From Cronobacter universalis NCTC 9529 (GTDB taxonomy: Bacteria; Pseudomonadota; Gammaproteobacteria; Enterobacterales; Enterobacteriaceae): 64,000 nt of DNA. Shown here piece after piece: positions 19,265 through 28,090 of the stretch. Each line of letters opens with the position of its first letter. The stretch's first letter is position 1. Made by a program: the position numbers and the translations under genes. Below the pieces are notes generated by a model. The model was not told the DNA's origin. It saw only the letters and a program-made list of their open reading frames with translations, and ran no database searches. The DNA lies in assembly GCF_001277175.1 (NCBI RefSeq), contig NZ_CP012257.1, positions 1,116,001 to 1,180,000 of the forward strand. Direction: 5' to 3'.

Positions 19265-19747
19265 ATGAGCGGATATTTGTACTGGGGCAAGTCCCGCAAA
19301 GGCGAAAATCATCAGGGCGATGATTACCACCTGCTGCAATGGCATTCACTCGACGTAGCCGCATGTGGATACGTGATGGTAATGGAAAACCACTTCAACG
19401 CCGCGTCTCTCTTTGCGACGCTCGGGTTAGACGATCGAGAAACGACGGCCACGTTTTTCGCCTGGCTGCTCTGCTGGCATGATATCGGCAAATTTGCGCG
19501 TCTGTTTCAGCAACAATACCGCTGCGACGCGCTGGCGTGCGGCTTGCGCGACGTCAGCGACAGCCGCCACCATCATACCGTCACCGGCATGTGGCTGTGG
19601 CAAAACCATCTTGGCTATTGCGTGGCGCAGGGCATGACAGGCCCGCTGTCGGCGCGAGAGCGTAAACGCGTGCTGGACCGCTGGATGCCTGCGGTTATTG
19701 GCCATCACGGCAAGCCTGTCTCCTGTGAAAACGTGTTCCCCGCGTGA
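19265..19747 (+). pseudogene. cas3: cas3 remnant: HD-nuclease N-terminus of a type I-E Cas3
   Basis: The 160-residue open frame resembles the first part of I-E Cas3: YLYWGKSRKGE, the metal-binding WHDIGKF (HD motif), HHHTVTG and VIGHHGKP. Full-length Cas3 is close to 900 residues with a superfamily 2 helicase domain; here everything after the HD region is gone. The last codons, NVFPA and TGA, are read from inside a CRISPR repeat that starts at 19733, so the truncation point is the repeat itself. The remaining HD fragment has no helicase and no Cascade genes next to it, so interference activity is unlikely. Confidence 0.85.
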
Positions 19748-19822
19748 GCGGGGATAAACCGAACGCTACCCGCCACACGTCCGCGTAAGTCTTGTGTTCC
19801 CCGCGCGAGCGGGGATAAACCG
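19733..19822 (+). CRISPR. Residual type I-E CRISPR array, 2 repeats and 1 spacer
   Basis: Repeats at 19733-19761 and 19794-19822 begin GTGTTCCCCGCG and end GATAAACCG; the first has GTGAGC, the second GCGAGC. The spacer is 32 bases (19762-19793). The array has no leader: its left edge is fused into the cas3 frame. The first base is G, unlike the C of the array at 1490, so the two arrays have separate repeat lineages. Confidence 0.93.
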
Positions 19823-19846
19823 TGGTCGGGTAGAATCATCAGGGCT

Positions 19847-19875
19847 GGCGGGTGCGCTTCGCTTACCCACCCTAC
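19847..19875. repeat. Half copy of the intergenic palindromic repeat
   Basis: The left arm GGCGGGTGCGCTTCGCTTAC plus CCACCCTAC occurs once, 25 bases after the last CRISPR repeat; a recognisable right arm is missing. Confidence 0.75.
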
Positions 19876-19971
19876 ATATTAAACTGGCGGGCCTGCGCTT
19901 AACCGCTTCATAAAACGTGTCTCGCGCTTGTTGCCGGTTGCGCAATAAACCGGCATCCGGCGCGCGTTGGG

Positions 19972-20000
19972 TTGCAATCGCCAGGGGCAACAGACATAAT
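19972..20000 (+). promoter_or_regulatory. Sigma-70 promoter of ffs
   Basis: TTGCAA at 19972-19977 and CATAAT at 19995-20000 are 17 bases apart. The GC-rich stretch after the -10 (GCGCCTGCGCG) is the kind of discriminator found at stringently controlled stable RNA promoters. Confidence 0.8.
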
Positions 20001-20029
20001 GCGCCTGCGCGTTTAACGACGCTCTCAAT

Positions 20030-20143
20030 GGGGGCTCTGTTGGTTCTCCCGCAACGCTACTCTGTTTACCAGGTCAGGTCCGGAAGGAAGCAGCCAAGGC
20101 AGATGACGTGTGTGCCGGGATGTAGCTGGCAGGGCCCCCACCC
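20030..20143 (+). ncRNA. ffs: 4.5S RNA of the signal recognition particle
   Basis: The 114-base sequence starts GGGGGCTCTGTTGGTTCTCC and ends with the complementary GGGCCCCCACCC. It contains the conserved domain IV loop with CAGGTC, CGGAAGGAAGCAG and CAGATGACG, where Ffh binds. It differs from E. coli 4.5S RNA at very few positions. The RNA joins Ffh to target nascent membrane proteins. A short 5' leader before the mature end should be removed by RNase P. Confidence 0.97.
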
Positions 20144-20289
20144 ATTTCTGCAACCCTCTGCCACGATAACCTTCTTCGATTGTGCTGCTTTTGAGCATCC
20201 GCTTCTGCGTTTTCTCGTTACTCCCATAGCTATTTATTTCCGTGCCGCCACCCGCTTTATTTTATTCTGTATTCTAAAATTAATTATAC

Positions 20290-20317
20290 TGTCATTTATT
20301 TGTCATCTTATTGTCAT
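20290..20317. promoter_or_regulatory. Three phased TGTCAT repeats upstream of the ribbon-helix-helix gene
   Basis: TGTCAT occurs at 20290, 20301 and 20312, exactly 11 bases apart and in the same orientation, in an AT-rich gap that is otherwise without features (20144-20436). One-turn spacing of short direct repeats is typical of operators bound cooperatively by ribbon-helix-helix dimers, and the next gene encodes such a protein. Confidence 0.55.
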
Positions 20318-20436
20318 AATCATCGGACTGATATCTCATTTTTAAAACGTCTTTTTATAAGTAAGAGCTTAGTGCTGGATCTTAATAATCAATTGAGGTA
20401 TTAAATAGCTCTCATCTGAAAGGAAAGGAATTTTCT

Positions 20437-20688
20437 ATGACTGCTGCGGTGCTTAACGTAAAAATAGATACCGATCTTAAAGACAAGCTTCGTCAGTATG
20501 CTGAGCAGAACAGCGAAACGCTCAGCGCCGCCACAGAAAAGCTGTTGCAGAAAGCGCTGGTGCTGGCTGATGAAGACGACGCGGTGAACAGCGAAGAGAT
20601 CGACAGCCAGCATACCGAAGAAGATGTATCCCCACTTTCTGTAAAAGAAATCAAAGCGCTACGTAAACTGCTGAAGAAAAGAAAATGA
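20437..20688 (+). CDS. Small putative ribbon-helix-helix DNA-binding protein
   Basis: The 83-residue product starts with a short beta segment (AAVLNVKIDTDLKDKLRQYA) followed by two helices (SETLSAATEKLLQKAL), the pattern of MetJ/Arc-type antitoxins and partition repressors. The second half is acidic and then ends in a basic tail KALRKLLKKRK. AGGAAAGGAA upstream supports the start. The gene overlaps the next one by four bases (ATGA). I do not recognise a named family; autoregulation through the TGTCAT repeats is inferred. Confidence 0.7.
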   Translation: MTAAVLNVKIDTDLKDKLRQYAEQNSETLSAATEKLLQKALVLADEDDAVNSEEIDSQHTEEDVSPLSVKEIKALRKLLKKRK

Positions 20689-20906
20689 AAGACGCCTCTT
20701 TATCTGGTACGGCCTCAACCTACCGGGAAGCCTGTGAGCTGCTACGCTCAGGGTATGTCAAACATGTTCGTCTGTGCTGGGATGTCGGCAGCGATGAGTT
20801 TTTTCGCATTGCGTCTGACTGGTGCGACGCGGGCGCAAAAATAAAAAAAGAGGGCGATGCATTTGTCATTTCCCTGAAAGGTTTTCCGGTTCCCCGTCAG
20901 CATTAA
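20685..20906 (+). CDS. Small hypothetical protein coupled to the ribbon-helix-helix gene
   Basis: The 73-residue product begins inside the stop codon of the previous gene, so translation is coupled. It has an alpha helix (TYREACELLRSGYV) followed by an alternating pattern with aromatic and cysteine residues (RLCWDVGSDEFFRIASDW) and a final beta-like stretch. No transmembrane segment or signal peptide is seen. The size and layout would suit the second member of a toxin-antitoxin or plasmid-maintenance pair, but I see no known toxin motif. Confidence 0.65.
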   Translation: MKDASLSGTASTYREACELLRSGYVKHVRLCWDVGSDEFFRIASDWCDAGAKIKKEGDAFVISLKGFPVPRQH

Positions 20907-20949
20907 TTTCCCCCTGTTGAACCTGTCATTAATATATCATCCGCGTGAC

Positions 20950-20972
20950 ACGGCGCTGTTACAAAGCGCCGT
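20950..20972 (+). terminator. Hairpin after the small gene pair
   Basis: ACGGCGCT-GTTACAA-AGCGCCGT is a perfect 8-bp stem 44 bases after the second gene; a T run is lacking, so termination would be weak. Confidence 0.45.
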
Positions 20973-21103
20973 CATTATCCTTCGCATAATAAAATGATAC
21001 GCCTCACCATCTCAAATTATGTGCAGTCACGGATGACCCTTTTTATGGCGAGCCGGAAGGCTCGTCATCTGTTTTTTCTTTCCTGTCAGATTCACCTTAA
21101 TCG

Positions 21104-22525
21104 TCACACCAGCCCACGGGCCGTCGGCGCGCGCGTCTCCATAAGCTGATGCCAGAGCGGCTGCAAGCGGCCAAACGCCTCTTCCAGCCGTTCGGTCTCA
21201 AGCGTAAACGGCATTCGCAGAAAGCGCTCGAAGGCGCCATCCACGCCGAACCGGTTGCCCGGCCCGAGATGAATGCCGAGCCCTTCAGCACTCGCCGCGA
21301 AACGCGTCGCCAGCGGGCGCGGCAGTTCCACCCAGAATGATAACCCGCCCTGCGGCAGTGTCGTGCGCCACTGCGGAAAATAGCGCTGCATGGCGTCGAG
21401 GCACGCATCGCGTCGCGCCTGTAACGCGGCGCGGCGGGGCGGCAGAAAGTGCGGCGAATCCTCAATCAGCGTGGCGACGGCAAGCTGTTCCAGCAGCGGC
21501 GAGCCGAGATCGAGCGTGTCGCGCGTCTGGATAAGCGACGCGATAGTGCGCGCGCTGGCCCGTATCCAGCCGAGCCGCAGCCCGCCCCAGAAGCTTTTCC
21601 CCGCTGAACCGAGCGTAATGACCTCATCCTGCGCCGCGAACGCGGCCAGCGGCGGCGGCGGGGCGTCTTCATACCAGAGATCCACCATGGTTTCGTCCAC
21701 AACCAGCGTGGTACGGCTGGCGGCGGCCGCGGCAGCCACGCGTTCGCGGGTCGCGGCGTCCATACAGTAGCCGGTGGGGTTGTGGTAATCGGGGATGAGA
21801 TAGGCGAGGCGCGGCGACGTCTGGGCAAAGGTGGCCGCCAGGCCGTCCGGGTCCCAGCCCTGGCTTGCCAGCGACACCGGCACCGGGCGGCACGACGCCC
21901 CGCGAATAGCGGCGATAGCGAGCGGGTAGGTGGGATTATCGATGACGACCCTGTCGCCGGGGCCGGTCAGCAGCCGCAGCACAAGCGCGAAGCCGCTCAC
22001 CGCGCCATTCACCAGCATCACCTGATCGGCGCTGGTGGGCAGACCGCGCGCGCCGTAGCGGGCGGCGATGGTTTCACGCAGGCGCAACAGCCCCTGCGGA
22101 TCGTAGCCGGTATGGCCGAGATAGTCCGGCAACTGCGCCACGGCGCGCTGGCAGGCCGCTAACACCTCCGGGCCCGCGCTTAGCGCCGCGGTGGAGAGAT
22201 CGAGCGCGCCGCCGCTGCCGGTGAGCGTGGGCACCGAGGCGCTGGCGGGCAGGGCGATCGCGGAGCCTGCGCCGTGGCGGCTTACCAGAAAGCCTTCATC
22301 GCGCAGCAGCCCCAGCGCGCTCGCCACGGTCGTGCGGCTGACGCCCAGCGCGGCGGCCAGTTCACGCTCGCCCGGCAGACGGCTCGCGAGCGGCAGGCGT
22401 CCGTCCAGAATGAGAAGGCGCAGCGCCTGCGCCAGCTGACGATAAACCGGCAGGCGGGAATGTTCCTGCTGCCAGCGGCCAAGCAGGCGCAGCAGCGACG
22501 CTGTGCCGGTGCGACGGTGATTCAT
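21104..22525 (-). CDS. MocR-type (GntR/aminotransferase) transcriptional regulator, YczR-like
   Basis: The 473-residue protein fuses an N-terminal GntR winged helix (LPGERELAAALGVSRTTVASAL at about residues 65-85) to a fold-type I aminotransferase domain with the PLP lysine in LGSAGKSFWGGLRLG. MocR proteins use PLP as effector or cofactor. The gene is divergent from a YczE-type membrane protein gene, the classic arrangement of the YczR subgroup, where the regulator controls yczE. The pair is not in the E. coli K-12 segment. Confidence 0.85.
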   Translation of the reverse strand: MNHRRTGTASLLRLLGRWQQEHSRLPVYRQLAQALRLLILDGRLPLASRLPGERELAAALGVSRTTVASALGLLRDEGFLVSRHGAGSAIALPASASVPTLTGSGGALDLSTAALSAGPEVLAACQRAVAQLPDYLGHTGYDPQGLLRLRETIAARYGARGLPTSADQVMLVNGAVSGFALVLRLLTGPGDRVVIDNPTYPLAIAAIRGASCRPVPVSLASQGWDPDGLAATFAQTSPRLAYLIPDYHNPTGYCMDAATRERVAAAAAASRTTLVVDETMVDLWYEDAPPPPLAAFAAQDEVITLGSAGKSFWGGLRLGWIRASARTIASLIQTRDTLDLGSPLLEQLAVATLIEDSPHFLPPRRAALQARRDACLDAMQRYFPQWRTTLPQGGLSFWVELPRPLATRFAASAEGLGIHLGPGNRFGVDGAFERFLRMPFTLETERLEEAFGRLQPLWHQLMETRAPTARGLV

Positions 22526-22530
22526 AAGCA

Positions 22531-22578
22531 GTCCACTTTGTTGAAACTGGACCTTAATCTTATGTCCACTGGCCTTAA
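22531..22578. promoter_or_regulatory. Candidate MocR operator between the regulator and yczE
   Basis: GTCCACT occurs at 22531 and 22564. ACTGGACCTTAA (22546-22557) is followed 22 bases later by ACTGGCCTTAA (22568-22578). Direct repeats on the same helix face fit the two-site operators of MocR regulators; the assignment is inferred. Confidence 0.5.
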
Positions 22579-22611
22579 AGTAATAGCCAGATTACTGATG
22601 AGGGAAAAAGT

Positions 22612-23229
22612 ATGTGGCGTCGTTTAGTGCAGTTGTATGTCGGGCTTTCGCTGTATGGCGTGTCGACCGCGATGTTTGTCCGGGCGGATCTTGGCACCGA
22701 TCCGTGGAATGTGTTTCACGTCGGTCTGGCGCGGCTGCTGTCGCTGAATCTCGGCATGGTGATTATCGGCGTCGGCGCGCTGGTGCTGCTTTTATGGGTG
22801 CCGCTGCGCCAGAAACCGGGCCTTGGCACCATCAGTAACGTTATTATGATTGGGCTGACGGCAGACGCGGCGCTGGCCGTGCTGCCTGCGCCGTCCTCGC
22901 TGGCGCTGCGTAGCGGGCTGCTTGCCGCCGCCGTGGTGCTGAATGCGCTGGCGACCAGCATGTATATCGGCGCGGGGTTTGGCGCAGGCCCGCGCGATGG
23001 CCTGATGACCGGCATAAACGCCCGTACCGGGTGGTCGGTGCGCAGCGTGCGTACGGCGATTGAAGTGACCGTCCTGCTGGCGGGCTGGGCGATGGGCGGC
23101 ACGCTGGGGATCGGCACGGTGGTGTACGCGCTCGCCATCGGGCCGCTTATTCAGCTCTGCCTGCCGTGGTTCCAGGCGCGTCGCGTAAAGCCTGTCGCGC
23201 CGGCCGTGGCGGCGGCTGAAAAAGGGTAG
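22612..23229 (+). CDS. YczE/YitT-family integral membrane protein
   Basis: The 205-residue protein has about five hydrophobic helices and the family motifs FVRADLGTDPWNVFH and GAGFGAGPRDGLMTG, both with the conserved Gly-Asp-Pro type turn. Such proteins are often paired with YczR regulators; the transported or sensed compound is not known. The RBS is GAGGGAAAAAGT before the ATG at 22612. It is transcribed away from the MocR gene. Confidence 0.83.
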   Translation: MWRRLVQLYVGLSLYGVSTAMFVRADLGTDPWNVFHVGLARLLSLNLGMVIIGVGALVLLLWVPLRQKPGLGTISNVIMIGLTADAALAVLPAPSSLALRSGLLAAAVVLNALATSMYIGAGFGAGPRDGLMTGINARTGWSVRSVRTAIEVTVLLAGWAMGGTLGIGTVVYALAIGPLIQLCLPWFQARRVKPVAPAVAAAEKG

Positions 23230-23285
23230 GTCGCCTTTTTGCCGCGCTGCGTTATGCTGGGTGTTTTCGCCGATGAGGAATGGTC

Positions 23286-24113
23286 ATGTCGAACCCTGCA
23301 GCCTTACACGCGCGGCCCGCGCTGCACTGGAGCAGCGAAGCGCTGGCCTCAATACTGTGCCGCTGTTTTGACGGTTATCTGGTGCCGTTTCAGCTCGACG
23401 GCGCGGCGTTCGCTCACCGCTTCGGCGCGGAGAATGTCTGCCTGAACGCCAGCCGCGTCTGGCTTGCGGGCGAGAGTGTCGTCGCGCTGGCGCTCATCGC
23501 CCGGCGCGGCTGGCGCAGCCGTCTCGCGGCGTTCGCCATTCACCCAGACTGGCGCGGACAAGGCGTGGGCAAAACGCTGATGATGCAGCTGCTGGATGAA
23601 GCCCACGAGCGCGGCGAGAAAAGCATGACGCTTGAGGTGATCGTCGGCAATGACGCCGGGCAGAGGCTCTATGAGCGCGTAGGGTTTACCTGTGAGAAAA
23701 CGCTGGTCGGTTTTCAGGCCCACAGCCCGGCGGCATTTGTGGATACGCAGGCGTTAATGCCCTGCGATCCCTGCGAAGTCGCGCAGCGTATGACGGCGCA
23801 GCGCGGTGAACTGCCGTGGCTGATAGCGCCGGAAACGGCGCAGGCGCTGCCAGGCGTTGGGTTTTCGCTGGACGATCGGGCATTCGCCATCGTGGCGACC
23901 GGTTTTGCCCAGCCGCAGCTGCGCGCGCTGTGGGTAGCTCCGCAGGCGCGACGTGAAGGGCGCGCGCGACAGTTACTTTCACTGCTGCATGAGCGTTTTC
24001 CGGGCTTAACGACACCCGTGGCGGTCGACCAGCGCCTCGCGCCGCTCTTTGAACAGAGCGGTTTTCGCATCCAGCCGGTGCGCCAGTATGAGATGCGGCA
24101 TTCGCTTACGTAA
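23286..24113 (+). CDS. Tandem GNAT-family acetyltransferase
   Basis: The 275-residue protein has an N-terminal GNAT domain with the acetyl-CoA loop HPDWRGQGVGKTLM and a following NDAGQRLYERVGF. A second, weaker GNAT-like half follows, with LWVAPQARREGRARQLL. The ATG at 23286 is chosen because GAGGA at 23275-23279 is correctly spaced for it and touches the alternative ATG at 23280. The substrate is unknown. The 3' end overlaps the convergent pdeB by 8 bases. Confidence 0.8.
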   Translation: MSNPAALHARPALHWSSEALASILCRCFDGYLVPFQLDGAAFAHRFGAENVCLNASRVWLAGESVVALALIARRGWRSRLAAFAIHPDWRGQGVGKTLMMQLLDEAHERGEKSMTLEVIVGNDAGQRLYERVGFTCEKTLVGFQAHSPAAFVDTQALMPCDPCEVAQRMTAQRGELPWLIAPETAQALPGVGFSLDDRAFAIVATGFAQPQLRALWVAPQARREGRARQLLSLLHERFPGLTTPVAVDQRLAPLFEQSGFRIQPVRQYEMRHSLT

Positions 24114-25662
24114 CGCCGTGCTGTTTGCACCAGGCGATAAACATGTCCGCGGGCAACGCTTTGCTGTAGAGCCAGCCCTGGGCGTACTGCACGCCGTGTT
24201 CGCGCAGCCACTGCGCCTGGCTCTGGTTCTCCACCCCTTCGGCCACCATCTCAAGCCGCAGCGTTTTCGCCATTTCGATAATGTGCGGCGTGACGGTTTT
24301 GTACTCCAGCGCGTCGACAAACGATTTATCGATTTTCAGGATATCGACATCCAGATCTTCCAGATAACTCAGGCTGGAATAGCCAGTGCCAAAGTCATCA
24401 ATATAAATTTTGTGCCCCGCCGCGCGCAGACGCGCAATGATCGGGCCGCTTAGCGCCGGGTCGGCGAAGCCGCGCTCGGTGATTTCCAGCGCCAGCTGGT
24501 GCGGCGCGACGCCGTGTTTTGAAAGAGCGTCGGTGAACATATCGACAAACTGCGGCTCATGCAGATCAAAGGCCGAAATATTAATAGAGATGTGCTGCCG
24601 GGGATGCGCGCGCAGCCAGTCGCCGAGATCGTCCAGCACGTTATACACAATGCGGCGCGTCAGCGGGCCGATAAGCCCGGTCTGTTCGGCGAGTGGAATA
24701 AAGATATCCGGCGTTAACATGCTCCCGTCCGGCTGAGGCCAGCGGATAAGCGCCTCCGCGCCGGTGGGGTGGCCATCCGCCAGGCGGATAATCGGCTGGT
24801 AGTGCATCACCAGTTCGTTATTGGTGATGCCATCCTGCAGACGATAACGCGGCGACTGTAAACGTCTCAGCAGGCGGAGCAGCCAGAACGCCGCCGCCAC
24901 GCTGATAAGAATGCCCGCCGGCAGCCAGATAAGCTGGAGCTTGCGGATCTCCGCCGTCTGCGGCGCCTGCGATGCCCAGGCCACGACGGCTATGCCGGAG
25001 CGCGGCTCGCGGTGGATCAGATAGATATTCCCGTTGTATTCGATTTTTCTGGCGCCGCTTTCACGCGCCATTTTCCAGACGGTTTTATCAAACGGGCCGC
25101 TGCTGGCCAGCACCCGGTTACGCGGCAGACCGATAATGGCGGTGTTAATCGGCCAGGCGCTGAACGGGATCAGATCGATAAACGAACTGGGATCGATAAG
25201 CACAACGTGCTGCCCGTGGCCGACCATGATCATCGGGATCGACAACCCCACATCATTTTGCGTGCTGAACCAGACATCGTAATTCGCGTCGTTGACCCAC
25301 GTTGGCGGCGGTAGCGGATTGCCGCTGCTGCGGCCCACCAGCGATGAACAGACGGGAACCCTGTTATTCAAATAGACCACTTCCTGAACATGGCGAAACA
25401 CAAACGAGGTGCGCCGCATCGCCTGCAGATGCGCCTCGCTGCACGGCTCTCCGGTGAAGCTGTTGATTTTGGTGAGCGCCGCTTTCGCCTGCTGCATGAT
25501 GTCATTAGTGTGGATAAGCGTCCGTTCGGTGTAGGCGTCCAGCTCCATCATAAAATGCTGTTCGGCCTGATGGCGGGCGAGCCAGAAACTGAACGCGACA
25601 GGCAGCAAAACGCTGAGTAACAGCACGCCTGTTACTATTTTGATCAGTTTTGCGATGGTCAC
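24106..25662 (-). CDS. pdeB: Membrane c-di-GMP phosphodiesterase PdeB (YlaB), CSS-EAL type
   Basis: The 518-residue protein has an N-terminal membrane helix, a periplasmic CSS-motif domain (EPCSEAH and VPVCSS with the redox cysteines), a second helix near residue 250, and a cytosolic EAL domain with EALIRW, ALEITER and IDDFGTGYSSL. The catalytic EAL and metal-binding residues appear intact, so it should cleave c-di-GMP, with activity set by periplasmic redox state. The GTG at 25662 gives the E. coli YlaB length; an open frame reaches back to 25749 without conservation. Confidence 0.9.
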   Translation of the reverse strand: MTIAKLIKIVTGVLLLSVLLPVAFSFWLARHQAEQHFMMELDAYTERTLIHTNDIMQQAKAALTKINSFTGEPCSEAHLQAMRRTSFVFRHVQEVVYLNNRVPVCSSLVGRSSGNPLPPPTWVNDANYDVWFSTQNDVGLSIPMIMVGHGQHVVLIDPSSFIDLIPFSAWPINTAIIGLPRNRVLASSGPFDKTVWKMARESGARKIEYNGNIYLIHREPRSGIAVVAWASQAPQTAEIRKLQLIWLPAGILISVAAAFWLLRLLRRLQSPRYRLQDGITNNELVMHYQPIIRLADGHPTGAEALIRWPQPDGSMLTPDIFIPLAEQTGLIGPLTRRIVYNVLDDLGDWLRAHPRQHISINISAFDLHEPQFVDMFTDALSKHGVAPHQLALEITERGFADPALSGPIIARLRAAGHKIYIDDFGTGYSSLSYLEDLDVDILKIDKSFVDALEYKTVTPHIIEMAKTLRLEMVAEGVENQSQAQWLREHGVQYAQGWLYSKALPADMFIAWCKQHGVT

Positions 25663-25821
25663 GATGGCTGCCTGCCCTGATGTAGAAAAGAGTGCCGAAG
25701 TACTTCTAGCGTAGTGGGGGATAATGGCTTTTGCGACGGCGCGCCGCATTGATTTTGCTTAGGGTTAGGGCAAAAAAAGCGTCGGGCGCCGCCGTCAAGG
25801 CCGCGCCGTAACGTTGAATCG

Positions 25822-26481
25822 TCAGCGTCGGTGCGCGAGCCGCCGCACCAGTCGGTCGCCGAGCGTTTGCACGCCCTGCACCAGCGCCACCAGAATCACC
25901 ACCGTGGCGGCCATGACTTCATTATTGAAACGCTGGTAGCCGTAGCGAATGGCGAGATCGCCAAGCCCGCCGCCGCCGATGACGCCAGCCATAGAGGAAA
26001 AGCCAATCAGCATCACCACGGTGAGCGTCACGCCAGCCAGCAGCGTGGGCAGCGCCTCCGGCAGCAGCGCTTTGCTGATCACATGCCAGGCGTTGCCGCC
26101 CATTGAGATAATCGCCTCGGCGCGCCCGCGATCCACTTCATCCAGCGCGTTTTCCACCACGCGGGCGAAGAAGGGGAACGCGCCGATAGTAATCGGCACT
26201 ACGGCGGCGGTGCTGCCAAGCGTCGTGCCGATGATAAGGCGCGTCAGCGGGATTAACGCAATCAGCAGCACGATAAACGGCAGCGAACGTCCGACGTTAA
26301 TCACGCCGCCCAGCACGCTGTTGAGCCGCGGCTGCGGGAGCACGCCGTCGCGACGGGTGATAAACAGCACCACGCCGACCGGCAGGCCGATAAGCACCGT
26401 AAAGAGCGCCGCCAGGCCGACCATATAGAGCGTCTCCAGCGTGCCCTGCGCCAGCAACGGCCAGAGATCCTCAAAGCTCAT
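25822..26481 (-). CDS. MetI-like ABC transporter permease
   Basis: The 219-residue protein has about five membrane helices and the binding-protein-dependent permease loop ([22 protein letters not shown]). It matches MetI, the permease of D/L-methionine importers. The ATG at 26481 overlaps the stop of the ATPase gene (ATGA). It is the last gene of the leader-oxygenase-binding protein-ATPase-permease operon. Since the operon carries an oxygenase, the substrate may be another organosulfur compound rather than methionine. Confidence 0.88.
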   Translation of the reverse strand: MSFEDLWPLLAQGTLETLYMVGLAALFTVLIGLPVGVVLFITRRDGVLPQPRLNSVLGGVINVGRSLPFIVLLIALIPLTRLIIGTTLGSTAAVVPITIGAFPFFARVVENALDEVDRGRAEAIISMGGNAWHVISKALLPEALPTLLAGVTLTVVMLIGFSSMAGVIGGGGLGDLAIRYGYQRFNNEVMAATVVILVALVQGVQTLGDRLVRRLAHRR

Positions 26482-27269
26482 GCCACTTCGCACCATATTC
26501 TCTCCTCCACGCCGTGGCGGCGTAAAAACGCCTGCCAGGCGGCGTTGTCGCGCACCAGCGTCTGGCGCAGCACCGACCAGGGCGCGGTGAGCAAGTCCGC
26601 GAGCCTGCCGCTCTCCACCAGTCTTCCGTCTTCCAGCAGCGCCGCGTGATCGCAGATGGCTTTGACCACCTCAAGTTCATGCGTGATCAGCACGATAGTC
26701 AGCCCGAGCTGGCGATTGATATCGGCAAGCAGCGCAAGGATGGAGGCGGTGGTCTCCGGGTCGAGCGCGCTGGTGGCCTCGTCGCACAGCAGCACCTCCG
26801 GGCGCGCGGCGAGCGCGCGGGCGATGCCCACGCGCTGTTTCTGCCCGCCGGAGAGACGCGAGGGAAACGCGTCGGCTTTATCCGCAAGCCCGACCAGGGC
26901 CAGCAGCTCCGCCACCCGTTCGCGCCGCGCCGTACGCGACACGCCTGCGATCTCCAGCGGCACCGCCACGTTGTCCGCCACCGTGCGCGCGTGGAGCAGG
27001 TTAAAGTGCTGAAACACCATCGCGGTGCGCTGTCGGTGCTGGCGCAGCGCGCGGTCGTCAAGGCGGGTAATATCCACGCCGTTCATCAGGATGCGGCCCG
27101 CCGTCGGCCGCTCCAGCAGGTTAAGACAGCGCAGCAGCGTGCTCTTGCCCGCGCCGCTGCGTCCCAGAATGCCGTACACAGCGCCCTGCGGAATGGCGAG
27201 CGAGACGTCGTCCAGCGCCGGGCGGCCCTCTCCGGCGTAAGTTTTGCTCAGCCCGTCAAGCGTTATCAT
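26478..27269 (-). CDS. MetN-like ABC transporter ATPase lacking the NIL domain
   Basis: The 263-residue protein has Walker [10 protein letters not shown], a Q-loop at [13 protein letters not shown], signature [16 protein letters not shown] and Walker [16 protein letters not shown]. coli MetN is about 343 residues, with a C-terminal NIL domain that binds methionine and shuts the transporter. Here the protein stops shortly after the ATPase domain, so that inhibition should be absent. It overlaps the binding-protein gene by four bases upstream and the permease gene by four bases downstream. Confidence 0.9.
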   Translation of the reverse strand: MITLDGLSKTYAGEGRPALDDVSLAIPQGAVYGILGRSGAGKSTLLRCLNLLERPTAGRILMNGVDITRLDDRALRQHRQRTAMVFQHFNLLHARTVADNVAVPLEIAGVSRTARRERVAELLALVGLADKADAFPSRLSGGQKQRVGIARALAARPEVLLCDEATSALDPETTASILALLADINRQLGLTIVLITHELEVVKAICDHAALLEDGRLVESGRLADLLTAPWSVLRQTLVRDNAAWQAFLRRHGVEERIWCEVA

Positions 27270-28069
27270 GACTGCGGCGCCGCGACCGGGATCACCGAGC
27301 CGTTGTAATGCTGGCGAATAAATTCTGCGACCTGCGGCGACTGTAAATCCTTCGCCAGCGCTTTGATGCGCGGATCGCCTGCCAGCGCGGGCGTGGTCAC
27401 CAGCAGGTTGGCGTAAGGGTTATGGTCGGCGCGCTCCAGCCCCAGCGCGTCTTTGGCGGGCGTCAGGCCCGCTTCCAGCGCGTAGTTGCCGTTGATCACC
27501 GCCAGATCCACATCATCAAGCGAGCGCGGGATCTGCGGCGATTCGATTTCGAGGATCTTCAGCTTTTTCGGGTTATCGCGAATATCTTTCGGCGTGGCGA
27601 GGCTGCTCGCCGGATCGCTAAAGCCCGCCTTCAGCGTAATCAGTCCCTGGTTTTGCAGCAGGAACAGCGCGCGGCTCAGGTTAGTGACGTTATTCGGCAC
27701 CGCGACCGTAGCTCCCTCCGGCACGGCTTTGAAATCTTTATATTTCCGGGAATAGATGCCAAGCGGCTCAACGTGCACCGTGGCGGCGACGGTGAAGGTT
27801 TTACCAAGCGCCTTTTCCTGATCCTTCAGGTACGGCAGATGCTGGAAATAGTTGGCGTCCACATCGCCGTTCGCCAGCAGTTCGTTGGCGTTGACGCCGC
27901 TGGTGAGCTCCACGACGTTGAGGTCGAGCTTCGGATCGAGCTTTTTAATGTAGTTAAGAATTTCGGCGTGCGGCACCGGATCGGCGGCGACACGCAGCGG
28001 CTCGGCGGCCTGTAAACCTGCGGAAATCAGCAGCGCCAGCCCGGCCAGCGTCATAGTGGCTTTTTTCAT
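27266..28069 (-). CDS. MetQ/NlpA-family periplasmic substrate-binding protein
   Basis: The 267-residue protein has an Sec signal peptide ending near AGLQAAEP and the family core [24 protein letters not shown] and [18 protein letters not shown]. Unlike MetQ and NlpA, it has no lipobox cysteine, so it should be a soluble periplasmic protein. It is encoded directly after the oxygenase and before the ATPase. The ligand is not known from sequence. Confidence 0.88.
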   Translation of the reverse strand: MKKATMTLAGLALLISAGLQAAEPLRVAADPVPHAEILNYIKKLDPKLDLNVVELTSGVNANELLANGDVDANYFQHLPYLKDQEKALGKTFTVAATVHVEPLGIYSRKYKDFKAVPEGATVAVPNNVTNLSRALFLLQNQGLITLKAGFSDPASSLATPKDIRDNPKKLKILEIESPQIPRSLDDVDLAVINGNYALEAGLTPAKDALGLERADHNPYANLLVTTPALAGDPRIKALAKDLQSPQVAEFIRQHYNGSVIPVAAPQS

Positions 28070-28090
28070 TATGCTTTCCTTAGTAAGGGA

